From assembly GCA_036488085.1 (NCBI GenBank), contig DASXHZ010000012.1, forward strand, positions 62,001-126,000: DNA of 64,000 bases. The letters are read 5' to 3'. The notes below the pieces were generated by a model. It was given only the letters and a program-made list of their open reading frames with translations. It did not search any database and was not told the origin of the DNA. Made by a program: the position numbers and the translations under genes. Each line of letters opens with the position of its first letter. The first letter of the stretch is position 1. Below, in pieces: positions 1-9,245 of the stretch. Origin of the DNA: DASXHZ01 sp036488085. GTDB lineage: Bacteria > Acidobacteriota > Thermoanaerobaculia > Gp7-AA8.

Positions 1-1
1 G

Positions 2-73
2 GTCGCGGACGAGTTCGACGACATCGACCTGACCCGCGACGGCATCTACTTCATCGGAGAGCGGAACGGGTGA
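2..73 (+). CDS. C-terminal end of an unidentified protein (cut by window start)
   Basis: An open frame runs in from the window edge for 23 codons and stops at TGA 71-73. That stop overlaps the GTG start of the next gene as GTGA, the same coupling used along the whole polysaccharide locus. The visible tail is acidic (ADEFDDIDLTRDG, then FIGERNG) and too short to assign. From context it probably belongs to the same glycan operon. Confidence 0.6.
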   Translation, partial: VADEFDDIDLTRDGIYFIGERNG

Positions 74-1203
74 CAGAATGGACGCGCATGCCGAACAGGC
101 GCGTCGACATCGTCGTCACGACCATCTTCGAGCCGAAGTTTCTCGACGGCTACGTCGAGAACATCCGGCGGCACGGCCACGAAGGCGTGCGGATCATCGT
201 CATCCCCGACCGCAAGACGCCGGCGAGCGTTTACGAGCGATCGAAGTTTCACGACGCGATCTGCCCGACGCTCGACGAGCAGGAGGCGTTTCTATCGCGC
301 TTCCCATCTCTCGCAGAGCGGATCCCCTACGACAGCGACAACCGGCGCAACATCGGCTTTCTCATGGCGCTCGACGGCGGCGCCGATCTACTCATCACCA
401 TCGACGACGACAACTACTGCCTTGATGACTCGGACTTTGTCGGCCAGCACGTCGCGGCGGGCGAAGAAGTCTCCGAAGACGAGGTCCACTCGTCCGACGG
501 CTGGTTCAACATCTGCTCGCTTCTGACCGCCAACACGCCGGCCGAGATCTGGCCGCGCGGCTTTCCCTACTTCGCACGCCGTCGCGAGAAACAGCTCACC
601 CGCCGTCCGGCCGCGCCGTCGAGGGCGGCGATGAATGTCGGCCTATGGCTGAGCGATCCCGACGTCGATGCCCTGACGCGGCTCGCGCTCGCACCGAACA
701 TCGACGCGTTCGCCGGGGGCTCCGTTCGGCTCGCGAACGACACCTGGTCCCCGATCAATACGCAAAACACGGCGATCGTCCGGGACGCAATCACCGCCTA
801 CTACTACGTTCGCATGGGCTTCTCCCTCGGCGGACTCCGGATCGACCGCTACGGCGACATCTGCAGCGGGTACTTCCTGCAGAAGTGCGTGAAGGCGCGC
901 GGCGAGGCGATCCGTGTCGGCACGCCGATCGCCGACCACCGCCGCACGCCGCACAACCTCTTCAAAGACCTCTCGCAGGAGCTCGCCGGGATGGTCCTTC
1001 TCGACGACATCCTCGACTGGCTCGTCAACCTGAAGCTCGACGGCAGTTCGTACCGGGACCTCTACGCCGCACTCGCGGACGCGATCGATGAAAGAGCCGC
1101 GACGATGCGCGGATTCGTGTGGGACGAGGGAGGACGCGAGTTCCTCCATGACACCGCCGCGAACATGCGGGCGTGGCTCGAAGCGGTCGCGCTCATCGGA
1201 TGA
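70..1203 (+). CDS. GT-A glycosyltransferase, RGP/GT75-like
   Basis: This is a 377-aa cytosolic protein with no membrane segment. It starts with a Rossmann-like strand (VDIVVTTIFEP, about residues 12-22) and has an acidic IDDDN motif at 111-115, where nucleotide-sugar transferases bind metal and UDP-sugar. The overall look (early EPKFLDGYVENI, long C-terminal part without TM) recalls reversibly glycosylated polypeptide/GT75-like proteins. That assignment is from memory of the family and is moderate. The GTG start overlaps the previous stop; an ATG at 88 is an alternative. It is the first complete gene of an operon and overlaps the next GT2 gene by ATGA. Confidence 0.65.
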   Translation: MTEWTRMPNRRVDIVVTTIFEPKFLDGYVENIRRHGHEGVRIIVIPDRKTPASVYERSKFHDAICPTLDEQEAFLSRFPSLAERIPYDSDNRRNIGFLMALDGGADLLITIDDDNYCLDDSDFVGQHVAAGEEVSEDEVHSSDGWFNICSLLTANTPAEIWPRGFPYFARRREKQLTRRPAAPSRAAMNVGLWLSDPDVDALTRLALAPNIDAFAGGSVRLANDTWSPINTQNTAIVRDAITAYYYVRMGFSLGGLRIDRYGDICSGYFLQKCVKARGEAIRVGTPIADHRRTPHNLFKDLSQELAGMVLLDDILDWLVNLKLDGSSYRDLYAALADAIDERAATMRGFVWDEGGREFLHDTAANMRAWLEAVALIG

Positions 1204-2114
1204 GTGATCGCCCGCTCGTCTCGATCATCGTCCCGAGCTTCAACCAGGGACGCTACATCCGCGAGACGCTCGACTCGATCCTCTCCCAGGACTACCGGCC
1301 GATCGAAGTCCTCGTCATGGACGGCGGCTCGACCGACGAGACAACCGACGTGTTGAAGTCGTACAACATCCCCGAGCTGCAATGGGTGTCAGAGCCCGAT
1401 CACGGAGTTGCCGACGCGGTCAACAAAGGCATCGCTCGTGCGGCTGGAGAGATCATCGCGGTCCAAAGCTCGGACGATCTCTACAAGCCTGGCGCGATCT
1501 CCACGGTCGTTGGGGCGCTTCAGCGCTCGAATGCGGGTCTTCTGTACGGCGACATGGAGTTCATCGACGCACGATCGACGATCGGCGGCCGGACTGACTT
1601 GCGGCCGTTCGATCTTGCTGAATACGCCGGCAAGGTGACCTACGTCCCGCAGCCGGCGGCGTTTTTTCGAGCTGCCGCGGCGCGCGACGTCGGTCCATGG
1701 CGCGAGGATCTTCCTTATGCGTGCGACGCCGAGTTCTACCTCCGCATCGCGGAACGATTCGGCGCAGAGAAAATCGACGGCGTCCTCGCGCAATACCGCC
1801 ATCACGACGAACAGCGCGACACCTCGGGAGCAAAGATCATCCGCGACTGGACCCGCGCCATCGAGCCGTGGACGCACCACCGCGACTCGCGCGTGCGGCG
1901 CTACGCGCGCGGCGGAATCGAAGCGGTGCGCCATCGGTACACACCGGAAGCTCAGTGGGCGCGCCGCAGTGTCGCGTTGTACCGGTCGGTCCTGAAGAAC
2001 CCCGCGCTGCTGCGATATCCCGAAGTGCGCCGCCATCCCGACTGGATCTTCGGCCGTGAGCCGATCTGGCGCGCGCTGTCGCGATTGAAGCAATGGCTCC
2101 GTAGGCGCCGATGA
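1200..2114 (+). CDS. GT2 family glycosyltransferase
   Basis: A 304-aa inverting GT-A transferase. The N-terminal strand VSIIVPSFNQG is followed by DGGSTD at 41-46 and the SSDD metal/nucleotide motif near 90-93, all classic for GT2 enzymes that add sugars to lipid-linked glycans at the cytosolic membrane face. I chose the ATG at 1200, which forms ATGA with the previous stop, over an upstream in-frame start that would overlap the previous gene more. The C-terminus is basic (LKQWLRRRR), consistent with peripheral membrane binding. Donor and acceptor cannot be told from sequence. Confidence 0.85.
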   Translation: MSDRPLVSIIVPSFNQGRYIRETLDSILSQDYRPIEVLVMDGGSTDETTDVLKSYNIPELQWVSEPDHGVADAVNKGIARAAGEIIAVQSSDDLYKPGAISTVVGALQRSNAGLLYGDMEFIDARSTIGGRTDLRPFDLAEYAGKVTYVPQPAAFFRAAAARDVGPWREDLPYACDAEFYLRIAERFGAEKIDGVLAQYRHHDEQRDTSGAKIIRDWTRAIEPWTHHRDSRVRRYARGGIEAVRHRYTPEAQWARRSVALYRSVLKNPALLRYPEVRRHPDWIFGREPIWRALSRLKQWLRRRR

Positions 2115-3391
2115 CGGGCCGGCCGCGCGTCGCCTTCGTCGCCGTGATCGTCATCGCGCTGGCGATCGGAATCGCGAGTTGGACGCGGCTGCCTCACGAA
2201 GGACTGCCGACGCTCAGCTTCGACGGATTCCGATATCTCGCGGGCGCGTACTCGATACGCGATCACCACGTATATCGCGACACCGATGGGTCGCCGCAAC
2301 GCGTCTGGCCTCCCGGTACTTCCTTTCTCTATGCAGCCGCCTCGGTCGTCACAGGCCGTCCCCCTGAGAACCTTCCGGGCGCGATCGACATCTGCGCCTA
2401 CCTCGTCGCGATGCTGGCGTTCGCCGTCGTCCTGGCGCGCACGGTTCGTCATTCGTGGATCGCTTCGATCGCATTCGTCGCCCTCGCCTGCAACAGCTTC
2501 ATCGTGAGCATGACGAACAAGCTCTGGAGCGATCCGCCGGCACTCGCGCTGTTTCTAGTGGCCCTGGCGTTGCTGGCCGGGACGAAGCCATCACTTCGAT
2601 CGGTCGTGCTGGCGGCAGCCGCGATCGCAATCGGTGTCGCGTTCCGTTACGCAATGATCAGCGCGCTGATCCTGCCACTGTTCGTTGTATGGCGAATGCG
2701 GACTCGCTGGTTCGCGCCGGTGGCCGGCTCGTGCGCCGCCGTGATGCTAGTCGTGGTTGCCAACCGGCTCAGCGGCCTTCACCCTCTACCGCTGCGCAAC
2801 GACTTGCGCGCTTTCGGCATGCTGACCGTGCAGGTACTCCCGTCGCAGATCGGGCTCGTGGGTCTGCTCGCCGTGGCGGCCGCGGTCCTGATCTCCGCAC
2901 GCGCGCTGCCGATCGCTGGAGTTTGGATCGCGGCGTACATCGCGTTCCTCTTCGTCGCGCAGGCGTTCGCTCATCCATCGTTCACGCTCGACCTTCGCAT
3001 CCTGATCTTGCTCTATCCCGCGATCGTGCTTGCGATCGCCGTTGCCGCGGACAAGGCGTCCAACCCATGGCTCAAGGGTTGTCTTGCCGCGCTGCTCGTG
3101 ATTGCCGCGGGCCGAGCCCTTCACGGCGTCGTTCCCCACCCCATTCCGTCTCCGACATGCGTAACGCGGGAGCAACTCACCGCAGACTTGAAGACGAAGA
3201 GCATCGCCCCCGACGCACCGCTCTCGTCGAATGCTCAGGGGCTGGTGTGGTACGCGTTACGGCGTCCGGTCAGCGCCCATCCGGGACCGGGCGACATCGT
3301 GATCGCGGTCGACCCGGCGCGCGTTTGCGAAGGTGTCGTGGAAACGGCGTTACCGGACGTCGCTCGCACCCGCCGCATCGCTTTGCCCTAA
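2111..3391 (+). CDS. Polytopic membrane protein, GT-C glycosyltransferase-like
   Basis: A 426-aa protein with about ten hydrophobic segments, starting with VAFVAVIVIALAIGIASW. After TM1 comes a large first loop with FDGFRYLAGAYSI and a WPPGTSFLYA motif. That layout, and an acidic residue after TM1, resembles GT-C (polyprenyl-phosphate-sugar dependent) transferases. The C-terminal part is soluble and probably periplasmic. It is coupled by ATGA to the upstream GT2 gene, so it likely acts on the same glycan on the outer face of the inner membrane. The family assignment is inferred from topology. Confidence 0.6.
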   Translation: MTGRPRVAFVAVIVIALAIGIASWTRLPHEGLPTLSFDGFRYLAGAYSIRDHHVYRDTDGSPQRVWPPGTSFLYAAASVVTGRPPENLPGAIDICAYLVAMLAFAVVLARTVRHSWIASIAFVALACNSFIVSMTNKLWSDPPALALFLVALALLAGTKPSLRSVVLAAAAIAIGVAFRYAMISALILPLFVVWRMRTRWFAPVAGSCAAVMLVVVANRLSGLHPLPLRNDLRAFGMLTVQVLPSQIGLVGLLAVAAAVLISARALPIAGVWIAAYIAFLFVAQAFAHPSFTLDLRILILLYPAIVLAIAVAADKASNPWLKGCLAALLVIAAGRALHGVVPHPIPSPTCVTREQLTADLKTKSIAPDAPLSSNAQGLVWYALRRPVSAHPGPGDIVIAVDPARVCEGVVETALPDVARTRRIALP

Positions 3392-3394
3392 TTC

Positions 3395-4420
3395 CTAATC
3401 GATGTGCGCGTCGGTCGGTTTCGAGCGCCCGAGGAGTGCGCGGAGGCGCGGTCCGATGCGGGCGCGGCGGCGCAGCGACCGAAAAAACGACTCGTCGATT
3501 CCGATGCGGCGCCGGTAGTTGCGGCGGAGGTCGTCGGTAAAGCGTTCGGTGAGCGTGAGGCGCTCGCGCAATGAGCTCGCGGCATCGATGCGATCGGCGA
3601 AGCGATGAAACGCCTTGTCGAAGAACGGCTGGTAGTGCCACAACACCGCCTGTTCCGGCGCGATCCCCTTTGCGGTCATTCGATCCCAGTTCTGCACGGC
3701 ATAGTTGTAAGCGAATGAGAGCTCGCGAAAACGGTCGAGGCGGGCCGCCGCGATGGCGCTCAAGAGGTGGTTCTCACGCAGATACACGGCCTCGGGCGGC
3801 GCAAAGTCGTTCGCTAGCATCTTCAGCATCGCGTCACGCCACTGCGCCGCGATGCCGGCGCCCCGCCGCGTCGCGACGACGCCGCTGTTCCACATCCCCC
3901 GAATCCGCTCGTTCGACAGGAGTGTCGTGACAAACGGCCGTGCCGTGGCACCTATCAGGTCGTACAGCTGCACCCAGTACGCTTCGAATCGATCGCCGGG
4001 TCCGGAGGAACCCGACGTCTTCGTGCCGTCCACGACCAGCGCCAAGTCGACTGCCTCGTCGAGAAGAAACGCCGACGGCTCGCCCCACGCGAGGATGTCG
4101 GTATCGAGAAACGTGACGAAATCCGTCCTCGCGTGCTCCTCCGCGTGCGCCAGCGCGAGCGGCTTGTTCGCGAGGGCGTAGTCGGCATGATCAGCGTTCA
4201 ACGGTTCGTCGATGAGCCGGACGCCGTAGTGCTCCATCAGCTCGCGACACCACGGGGCAACGTGCCGGCCCGGCCGCGGCGCGTAGGCCCAGACCGCCGC
4301 GTCGGCGAATGCGCCCATGTTGCTGCGAATGGTGTGGAAGAGCGTCGCCGCCTTGTACTCGAGCCGGTGCGGACCAGGCTCAACGCATACGACGAACGTG
4401 ATCCGATCGGCAGCCGCCAT
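3395..4420 (-). CDS. GT-A type glycosyltransferase, unassigned family
   Basis: A 341-aa soluble protein. It begins RITFVVCVEPGPH, and a strand ends in the FLDTDIL DxD motif (about residues 107-113) typical of retaining or inverting GT-A enzymes. It also has a MWNSGVVATRR acceptor-side motif and NHLLSAIAAARL further on. It reads opposite to its neighbours: the 3' end abuts the membrane-protein gene, and its start faces the GT2 gene at 4456 across only 35 bp. That places a divergent promoter in the gap or in adjacent coding sequence. The substrate is unknown. Confidence 0.65.
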   Translation of the reverse strand: MAAADRITFVVCVEPGPHRLEYKAATLFHTIRSNMGAFADAAVWAYAPRPGRHVAPWCRELMEHYGVRLIDEPLNADHADYALANKPLALAHAEEHARTDFVTFLDTDILAWGEPSAFLLDEAVDLALVVDGTKTSGSSGPGDRFEAYWVQLYDLIGATARPFVTTLLSNERIRGMWNSGVVATRRGAGIAAQWRDAMLKMLANDFAPPEAVYLRENHLLSAIAAARLDRFRELSFAYNYAVQNWDRMTAKGIAPEQAVLWHYQPFFDKAFHRFADRIDAASSLRERLTLTERFTDDLRRNYRRRIGIDESFFRSLRRRARIGPRLRALLGRSKPTDAHID

Positions 4421-4455
4421 CGCAGGGATTGTAGAGCGTCGTAAACTCCCCTTCG

Positions 4456-5406
4456 ATGGAACCGGCGCTCGTCTCGACGATCATCCCGGTCTTCAACCGG
4501 CCCGCGATGCTTCGCGACGCGGTGTCGAGCGTCGTCGCGCAGACACACCGGCCGATCGAAATCATCATCGTCGACGACGGATCTACGGACGACACGGGAG
4601 CCGTTGCCGACGCTTTGGCGCTGCAGCACGGCGGCATCGTCCGAGCGGTGCACATCCCGAACGGCGGCCCGGGCCGCGCTCGCGAAGCCGGTCGCGCGCT
4701 GGTGCACGGCGAATTCGTTCAGTACCTCGATAGCGACGACGTGCTGATGCCGAGAAAATTCGAGCTGCAGGTAGCCGCTCTCCGCGGGCAGCCCGACTGC
4801 GGCGCGGCATACGGGTGGACGCGCGAGCGAGACGCGGCGGGCAATCGGGAGACGTTGCCGCGCAAACGCAGCGGCGAGCGCATCGAGACGATGTTTCCGT
4901 CGATGCTGACGTTGCGCTGGTGGGATACGCCGACTCCGCTCTATCGCAGCAGCGTCGTCGATCGAGCGGGAGCATGGACCGGCCTGTGCGCGGAGGAAGA
5001 CTGGGAGTACGACTGCCGCATCGCGGCGCAAGGCGTGAGGCTCGCCTACGTGCCGGATTGGATGTGCGAGATCCGCGTCGGTCTCGACGATCGGCTCTCC
5101 GGACGCGGCGAAGCCGCGTTGCGCGACCGCGCGCGTGCACACCTGCTGATCCTGGAGCACGCGGCGAGTGCGCACATCTCGCGCTCCTCGCCTGAGATGC
5201 AGTTCTTCAGCCGCGACCTCTTCCACCTTGCGCGGCAATGCGGCGCAGCAGGGTTTCGCGATGAGTCGCGGCAGCTTCTCACCGCCGCGGTGAAGATCAG
5301 CGCCGCTCGCGACGTCCACGCCTATAACTTCGTCGCGCGGATCATTGGGTTGCGCGGCGCGGGCACGGTTGCCGAGGCGATCGATCGTCTCAGGACACGC
5401 GAGTGA
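4456..5406 (+). CDS. GT2 family glycosyltransferase
   Basis: A 316-aa GT2 enzyme: VSTIIPVFNRP at 6-16, VDDGSTDD at 39-46 and the DSDD metal motif at 92-95. The lid-side sequence EEDWEYDCRIAA is typical of the acceptor region. The C-terminal third has helical, TPR-like character (LARQCGAAGFRDESRQLL), seen in capsule GT2 proteins. It is the first gene of the plus-strand cluster that runs to about 10.35 kb and overlaps the next gene by GTGA. Confidence 0.85.
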   Translation: MEPALVSTIIPVFNRPAMLRDAVSSVVAQTHRPIEIIIVDDGSTDDTGAVADALALQHGGIVRAVHIPNGGPGRAREAGRALVHGEFVQYLDSDDVLMPRKFELQVAALRGQPDCGAAYGWTRERDAAGNRETLPRKRSGERIETMFPSMLTLRWWDTPTPLYRSSVVDRAGAWTGLCAEEDWEYDCRIAAQGVRLAYVPDWMCEIRVGLDDRLSGRGEAALRDRARAHLLILEHAASAHISRSSPEMQFFSRDLFHLARQCGAAGFRDESRQLLTAAVKISAARDVHAYNFVARIIGLRGAGTVAEAIDRLRTRE

Positions 5407-6356
5407 GCGTTGGGACCACGTTCGTCCTCCCCGTCTACAACGCGGCGGACGTGATCGCCGAGACGATCGAGAGCATCCTCGGCCAGAGCGATCGCGACTT
5501 CGAGCTGATCGTGGTCGACGACGGCTCGAACGACGGCACACCGGCCGTTCTGGCCCGCTACGCCGCACAAGATTCCCGCATGCGGATCGTGACGCAGGCG
5601 AATGCCGGGATCACTCGCGCGCTGATCGCCGGTTGTGCGGCGGCCCGAGGGACGTACATCGCGCGGCATGACGCTGGCGACTGGTCCGACCGTGAGAGGC
5701 TGGCGGCGCAGCGTGCGCTCCTCGACCGCCACGCGGATGTCGTCTTTGTCTCCTGCTGGACCGAGTTTGTCGGCCCTGAGCGCGAGCCGCTCTTCACTTC
5801 CCGCGGTCCGGCCGATGCTGTCAGGCCGCTTGCGATCATCGACGTTGAGCGGGAACACGGCATCATCGGAGGACCGACGCACCACGGCTCCGTCGTCTTC
5901 CGGCGCGAAGCGTACGAACGGGCCGGCGGGTATCGGCCGGAGTTCTATTACGGCCAGGATTGGGATCTCTGGTATCGCCTGGCGGCGATCGGAATGTTTC
6001 AAACCGCGCCGCGGGTGCTCTACTTCGCGCGCATCGACGAGAAGAGCATCAGCAGCGCGTCGCGCGAGACGCAACGGAGGCTCGCAAAGCTCTCGCACGC
6101 AGCGCTCCTCGTGCGCACCCGCGGTAAGTCGGACGCGGCGATCGTGGCCACGGCCGCGACCGTCCGGCCGCAGCGGCGCCGCTGGTGTGTTCGGGGCCGA
6201 GGGCTGTACTTCATCGGCGAGGCCCTTCGCCGCAACGGAGACGCACGCGCCCGCGACTACCTGACGCGCGCGGTTCGCGCCTGTCCTCTTCATGTGAAAG
6301 CATGGATTCGTCTCGCGCAGACGCTCTTATGGAAGACGCGCCGCTCCGCATCCTGA
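5403..6356 (+). CDS. GT2 family glycosyltransferase
   Basis: A 317-aa GT2 enzyme with FVLPVYNAADVI at the N-terminus, VDDGSND at 38-44 and the D-A-G-D variant of the DxD motif at 90-93. It starts with GTG inside the previous stop (GTGA). Its C-terminus (ARDYLTRAVRACPLHVKAWIRLAQTLL) looks like one TPR unit. It is probably a sequential sugar transferase in the same repeat-unit assembly; the sugar is unknown. Confidence 0.85.
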   Translation: MSVGTTFVLPVYNAADVIAETIESILGQSDRDFELIVVDDGSNDGTPAVLARYAAQDSRMRIVTQANAGITRALIAGCAAARGTYIARHDAGDWSDRERLAAQRALLDRHADVVFVSCWTEFVGPEREPLFTSRGPADAVRPLAIIDVEREHGIIGGPTHHGSVVFRREAYERAGGYRPEFYYGQDWDLWYRLAAIGMFQTAPRVLYFARIDEKSISSASRETQRRLAKLSHAALLVRTRGKSDAAIVATAATVRPQRRRWCVRGRGLYFIGEALRRNGDARARDYLTRAVRACPLHVKAWIRLAQTLLWKTRRSAS

Positions 6357-7507
6357 CCCTCGCCGACACGCCGCCGGATGAGAACTCCGGCGCTGCGGGA
6401 ACCGAGGTGCGGACCATCGAGGCGCTGCGCGCGCTGGGCCACCATGTCGACGCGATCTGGCGCGATGACATGCCGCACCGAATCAAACACCCGAACCTGC
6501 ATATCGTTCTGGAGCTGCCGAAAGCTTACCGCGACGCCACCGCGCGAGCGCTCGCGCGCGCGGAGTACGACGTGGTGCATGTGAACCAACCGCACGGTTT
6601 TCTCGCGGCCCGTCTCGTCCACCGGATCGCGCCGCGGACACTGTTCGTCCATCGCTCCCACGGCCTCGAGTCGAACGCCGAGGAGACGCTGAAGAAGTGG
6701 CGCAAGACGTACGAAAAAGACGAGCGCAGCCCGGCCCGCAGGATCGCGACGCTTGTTCTCGAGCCATTGCTCGCACGCCACCCGCGCCTGAATGCGAGAG
6801 AGGCTGACGCGCACAATCTTCTCTGCAGTCGCGACGCGGATTTCCTGCAGGCGCACTTCGGTGTCGATCCGGCGAAGATCGGCGTCATCCCCATGGCACC
6901 ACCGGACGCCTTTCTGGAAATGCCTGCGCCTCTGATGACCGCCGCGCGGCTGCAGTGCGTCCTCCACGTCGCGCAGTTCGCTTTTTTCAAAGCGCCGATG
7001 ATCACGGCCGCGGCGATGAATCGTCTCGCGAGCATGCATCCGAACCTGAAGTTCATCTGGGTATGCAACCGCGAGCATCACGATGACGTGCGCGCGTTGC
7101 TGAGCAATGACGTTCTGCAGCGGCTCGAACTGCTCCACTGGAGAAATCAGGACGATCTGCGCGCGCTTTACGACCGCTCCGGTATCTTCCTCTTCCCCTC
7201 GTTCTTCGAGGGATTCGGCAAGGCGTTCCTCGAAGCGATGTCGCGCGGCATGTGCGTCGTCGCGTCGGATGCCGGCGGAATGCACGACGTCATCCGCAGT
7301 GGCGTCGATGGCGTGTTGGTACCACCGGGTGACACCGAGCGGCTTGCCGCCGAAGCGCATGCTCTCCTCAACGACCTGCCGAGGGCGGCAGTAATGAGCG
7401 AGGCGGCTGCGGCGCGAGCGCGTGAGTACTCGTGGGACCGCGTTGCGCGCGAGACCGCCGACTTCTACAGGAGCCGCCTCGCGGTGCTGCGGAAAGAAAA
7501 GCCGTGA
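6329..7507 (+). CDS. GT4 family glycosyltransferase
   Basis: A GT-B fold transferase of 392 aa. The N-terminal domain begins LRILTLADTPPDENSGAAGTE. The C-terminal domain has the donor-binding signature FPSFFEGFGKAFLEAMSRG and the DGVLVPPGD ending usual for GT4. The start is uncertain: ATG 6329 was chosen as it leads directly into the domain, but ATG 6302 in the same frame is possible, and both overlap the previous gene. The stop overlaps the methyltransferase start as GTGA. Retaining chemistry follows from the family; the substrate is not known. Confidence 0.82.
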   Translation: MEDAPLRILTLADTPPDENSGAAGTEVRTIEALRALGHHVDAIWRDDMPHRIKHPNLHIVLELPKAYRDATARALARAEYDVVHVNQPHGFLAARLVHRIAPRTLFVHRSHGLESNAEETLKKWRKTYEKDERSPARRIATLVLEPLLARHPRLNAREADAHNLLCSRDADFLQAHFGVDPAKIGVIPMAPPDAFLEMPAPLMTAARLQCVLHVAQFAFFKAPMITAAAMNRLASMHPNLKFIWVCNREHHDDVRALLSNDVLQRLELLHWRNQDDLRALYDRSGIFLFPSFFEGFGKAFLEAMSRGMCVVASDAGGMHDVIRSGVDGVLVPPGDTERLAAEAHALLNDLPRAAVMSEAAAARAREYSWDRVARETADFYRSRLAVLRKEKP

Positions 7508-8352
7508 CGCGAAACGCGCTTCGTTCCGTCGTCGCCGCGACGATTGCTCGCCTTCCGGACGCACGGGGCCGCGGACGTCTGACGCTCCTCCTCGACCGTC
7601 TCCTCACCGACGCCACCGATCCTCGGTCGTACGAAACGACCGGAGAGCTCAACGGCGGTTTTCGCTTCGCATTCGACCTTCGGCCGTGGGGACAGAAGTT
7701 CGCCTACTACTACCGCTCCTGGGAGGCCGACTACGTGCGCGCGCTGCGCGGGCTCTATCGCGGCGGACGGTTCGTCGACGTCGGCAGCAGCCTCGGGCTC
7801 TACGTCGTCTCGCTGAGTGATCTCGTCCGCGCCGCCGGCGGACGGATCGCGTCGATCGAGCCGATCCCGTTCAACAAACATCGCCAGGAGGTGAACGTCC
7901 GGCTGAACGGCATCGAAGATCTCGTCGACTACGCGGACGTGGCGCTCGGCGCCGAGCCGGGACGCGTTTTTCTCGCGGTCGATCCGGCGCATGCCGACAA
8001 CAACGCGTTCATCAGCACGGAAGGCGACGTCGAAGTGCCGGTCGTGACGCTCGATCAGCTCTGTCGCGACCGCGGTTGGAGCGGAATCGGCGCCATCAAG
8101 ATGGACGTGGAAGGGTACGAGCCGAAAGTCATCGAGGGCGGACGCGAGACGATCGAGCGCGAGCGCCCTCCGATCCTCGCGGAGTTCAATCGCGAGCGGA
8201 TGGCGATCAACGGCTTCACGATCGACGACTCATGGAGTTTCCTACACCGCGTCGGATACCGAGCGTTCCGGCTCGACCGAGGGAAGCTCGTTCCGCTCGA
8301 TGATCCCGGGCAACACCAGAACCTCTTCTTCGTGCCGAAGGAGCGAACGTGA
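7504..8352 (+). CDS. FkbM family SAM-dependent methyltransferase
   Basis: A 282-aa protein with an FkbM-type Rossmann methyltransferase core. SAM-binding motif I is FVDVGSSLGLYVVSL (about residues 90-104) and IASIEPIPFNKH follows as motif II. The hallmark IGAIKMDVEGYEPKVIEGG lies near 195-215. These enzymes O-methylate sugar hydroxyls and are common in O-antigen and capsule loci. The GTG start overlaps the GT4 stop and the stop overlaps the next GT2 start, so the enzyme is made with the transferases and probably caps or decorates their product. Confidence 0.88.
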   Translation: MTRNALRSVVAATIARLPDARGRGRLTLLLDRLLTDATDPRSYETTGELNGGFRFAFDLRPWGQKFAYYYRSWEADYVRALRGLYRGGRFVDVGSSLGLYVVSLSDLVRAAGGRIASIEPIPFNKHRQEVNVRLNGIEDLVDYADVALGAEPGRVFLAVDPAHADNNAFISTEGDVEVPVVTLDQLCRDRGWSGIGAIKMDVEGYEPKVIEGGRETIERERPPILAEFNRERMAINGFTIDDSWSFLHRVGYRAFRLDRGKLVPLDDPGQHQNLFFVPKERT

Positions 8353-9245
8353 CCACAGTCTCGATCGCCATACCGACGTACGGGCGCGACGCGGTACTGG
8401 TTGACACGCTGCGATGCGTGCTCGATCTCGACCCGCGTGCCGATGAAGTCCTCGTCATCGACCAGACGCCGCGACACGACGAGGCGACAGAGCGCCAGCT
8501 CACAGCGTGGTCGCAACAGGGGACGATCCGATGGTTACGCCTCGACCGGCCGTCGATCCCGCACGCGATGAACGAAGCGCTGCGGTCCGCGACGAGCGAG
8601 GTCGTACTCTTTCTCGACGACGACCTCGTTCCCTCACGCGAGCTGGTCGCGCGGCACCGTTCCGCGATCGAGACGCGACGCGCGGACGCCGTCGTCGGCC
8701 AGATCCTGCAGCCTGGCGAACGGCCGTTCCCGTTCGCCGATCGGAAGCGGAGCCGGATCGACGATCTCGAATTTCCCTTCAACGCGAGCAGCGGAGCGGC
8801 AGTCACGAACGTCATGGCCGGCAACCTGGCGGTCGTGCGCGAGCGCGCGCTGGCGATCGGCGGTTTCGACGAGAACTTTACGACGACCGCCTATAGATTC
8901 GAGACCGATTTCGCGTGGCGGCTCCTCGACGCGGGCGGCACGATCTGGTTCGAGCCCTCCGCGTCGATCGATCACTTGAAGGCGGATCGCGGCGGCCTCC
9001 GCGTCTGGGGCGAGCATCTCCGCAGCGCCTCGCCTGCGCACTCGACGGGCGACTACTACTTCGCGCTCATGAACCTGCCGCGCGCATCGCGCCTCGGATA
9101 CTTCGCGCGCCGGCTGCGCCGAAATGCGTTCTCGCGCTTCGACGTGACGCATCCGTGGTGGATTCCGGTGAAGGTCGTTCGGGAGGCGCGCGCGCTGCTC
9201 CAGGCATTTGCGCTCGCGCGGCGCGGCCGGGCTACGATGTCGTGA
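8349..9245 (+). CDS. GT2 family glycosyltransferase
   Basis: A 298-aa GT2 enzyme with VSIAIPTYGRDAVL at the start and the nucleotide-sugar motif LFLDDD at 87-92. The segment GGFDENFTTTAYRFETDFAWRL is the usual GT2 region after the metal site. A GTG start sits in the stop of the FkbM gene and its own TGA overlaps the epimerase start. It belongs to the same operon; acceptor and donor are unknown. Confidence 0.85.
   Translation: MTTVSIAIPTYGRDAVLVDTLRCVLDLDPRADEVLVIDQTPRHDEATERQLTAWSQQGTIRWLRLDRPSIPHAMNEALRSATSEVVLFLDDDLVPSRELVARHRSAIETRRADAVVGQILQPGERPFPFADRKRSRIDDLEFPFNASSGAAVTNVMAGNLAVVRERALAIGGFDENFTTTAYRFETDFAWRLLDAGGTIWFEPSASIDHLKADRGGLRVWGEHLRSASPAHSTGDYYFALMNLPRASRLGYFARRLRRNAFSRFDVTHPWWIPVKVVREARALLQAFALARRGRATMS

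Noticed and set aside
4237..5568. Minus-strand open frame of 443 codons opposite two GT2 genes
   Set aside because: It is Arg-rich text without motifs, and the plus strand carries clear VDDGS and DxD motifs.
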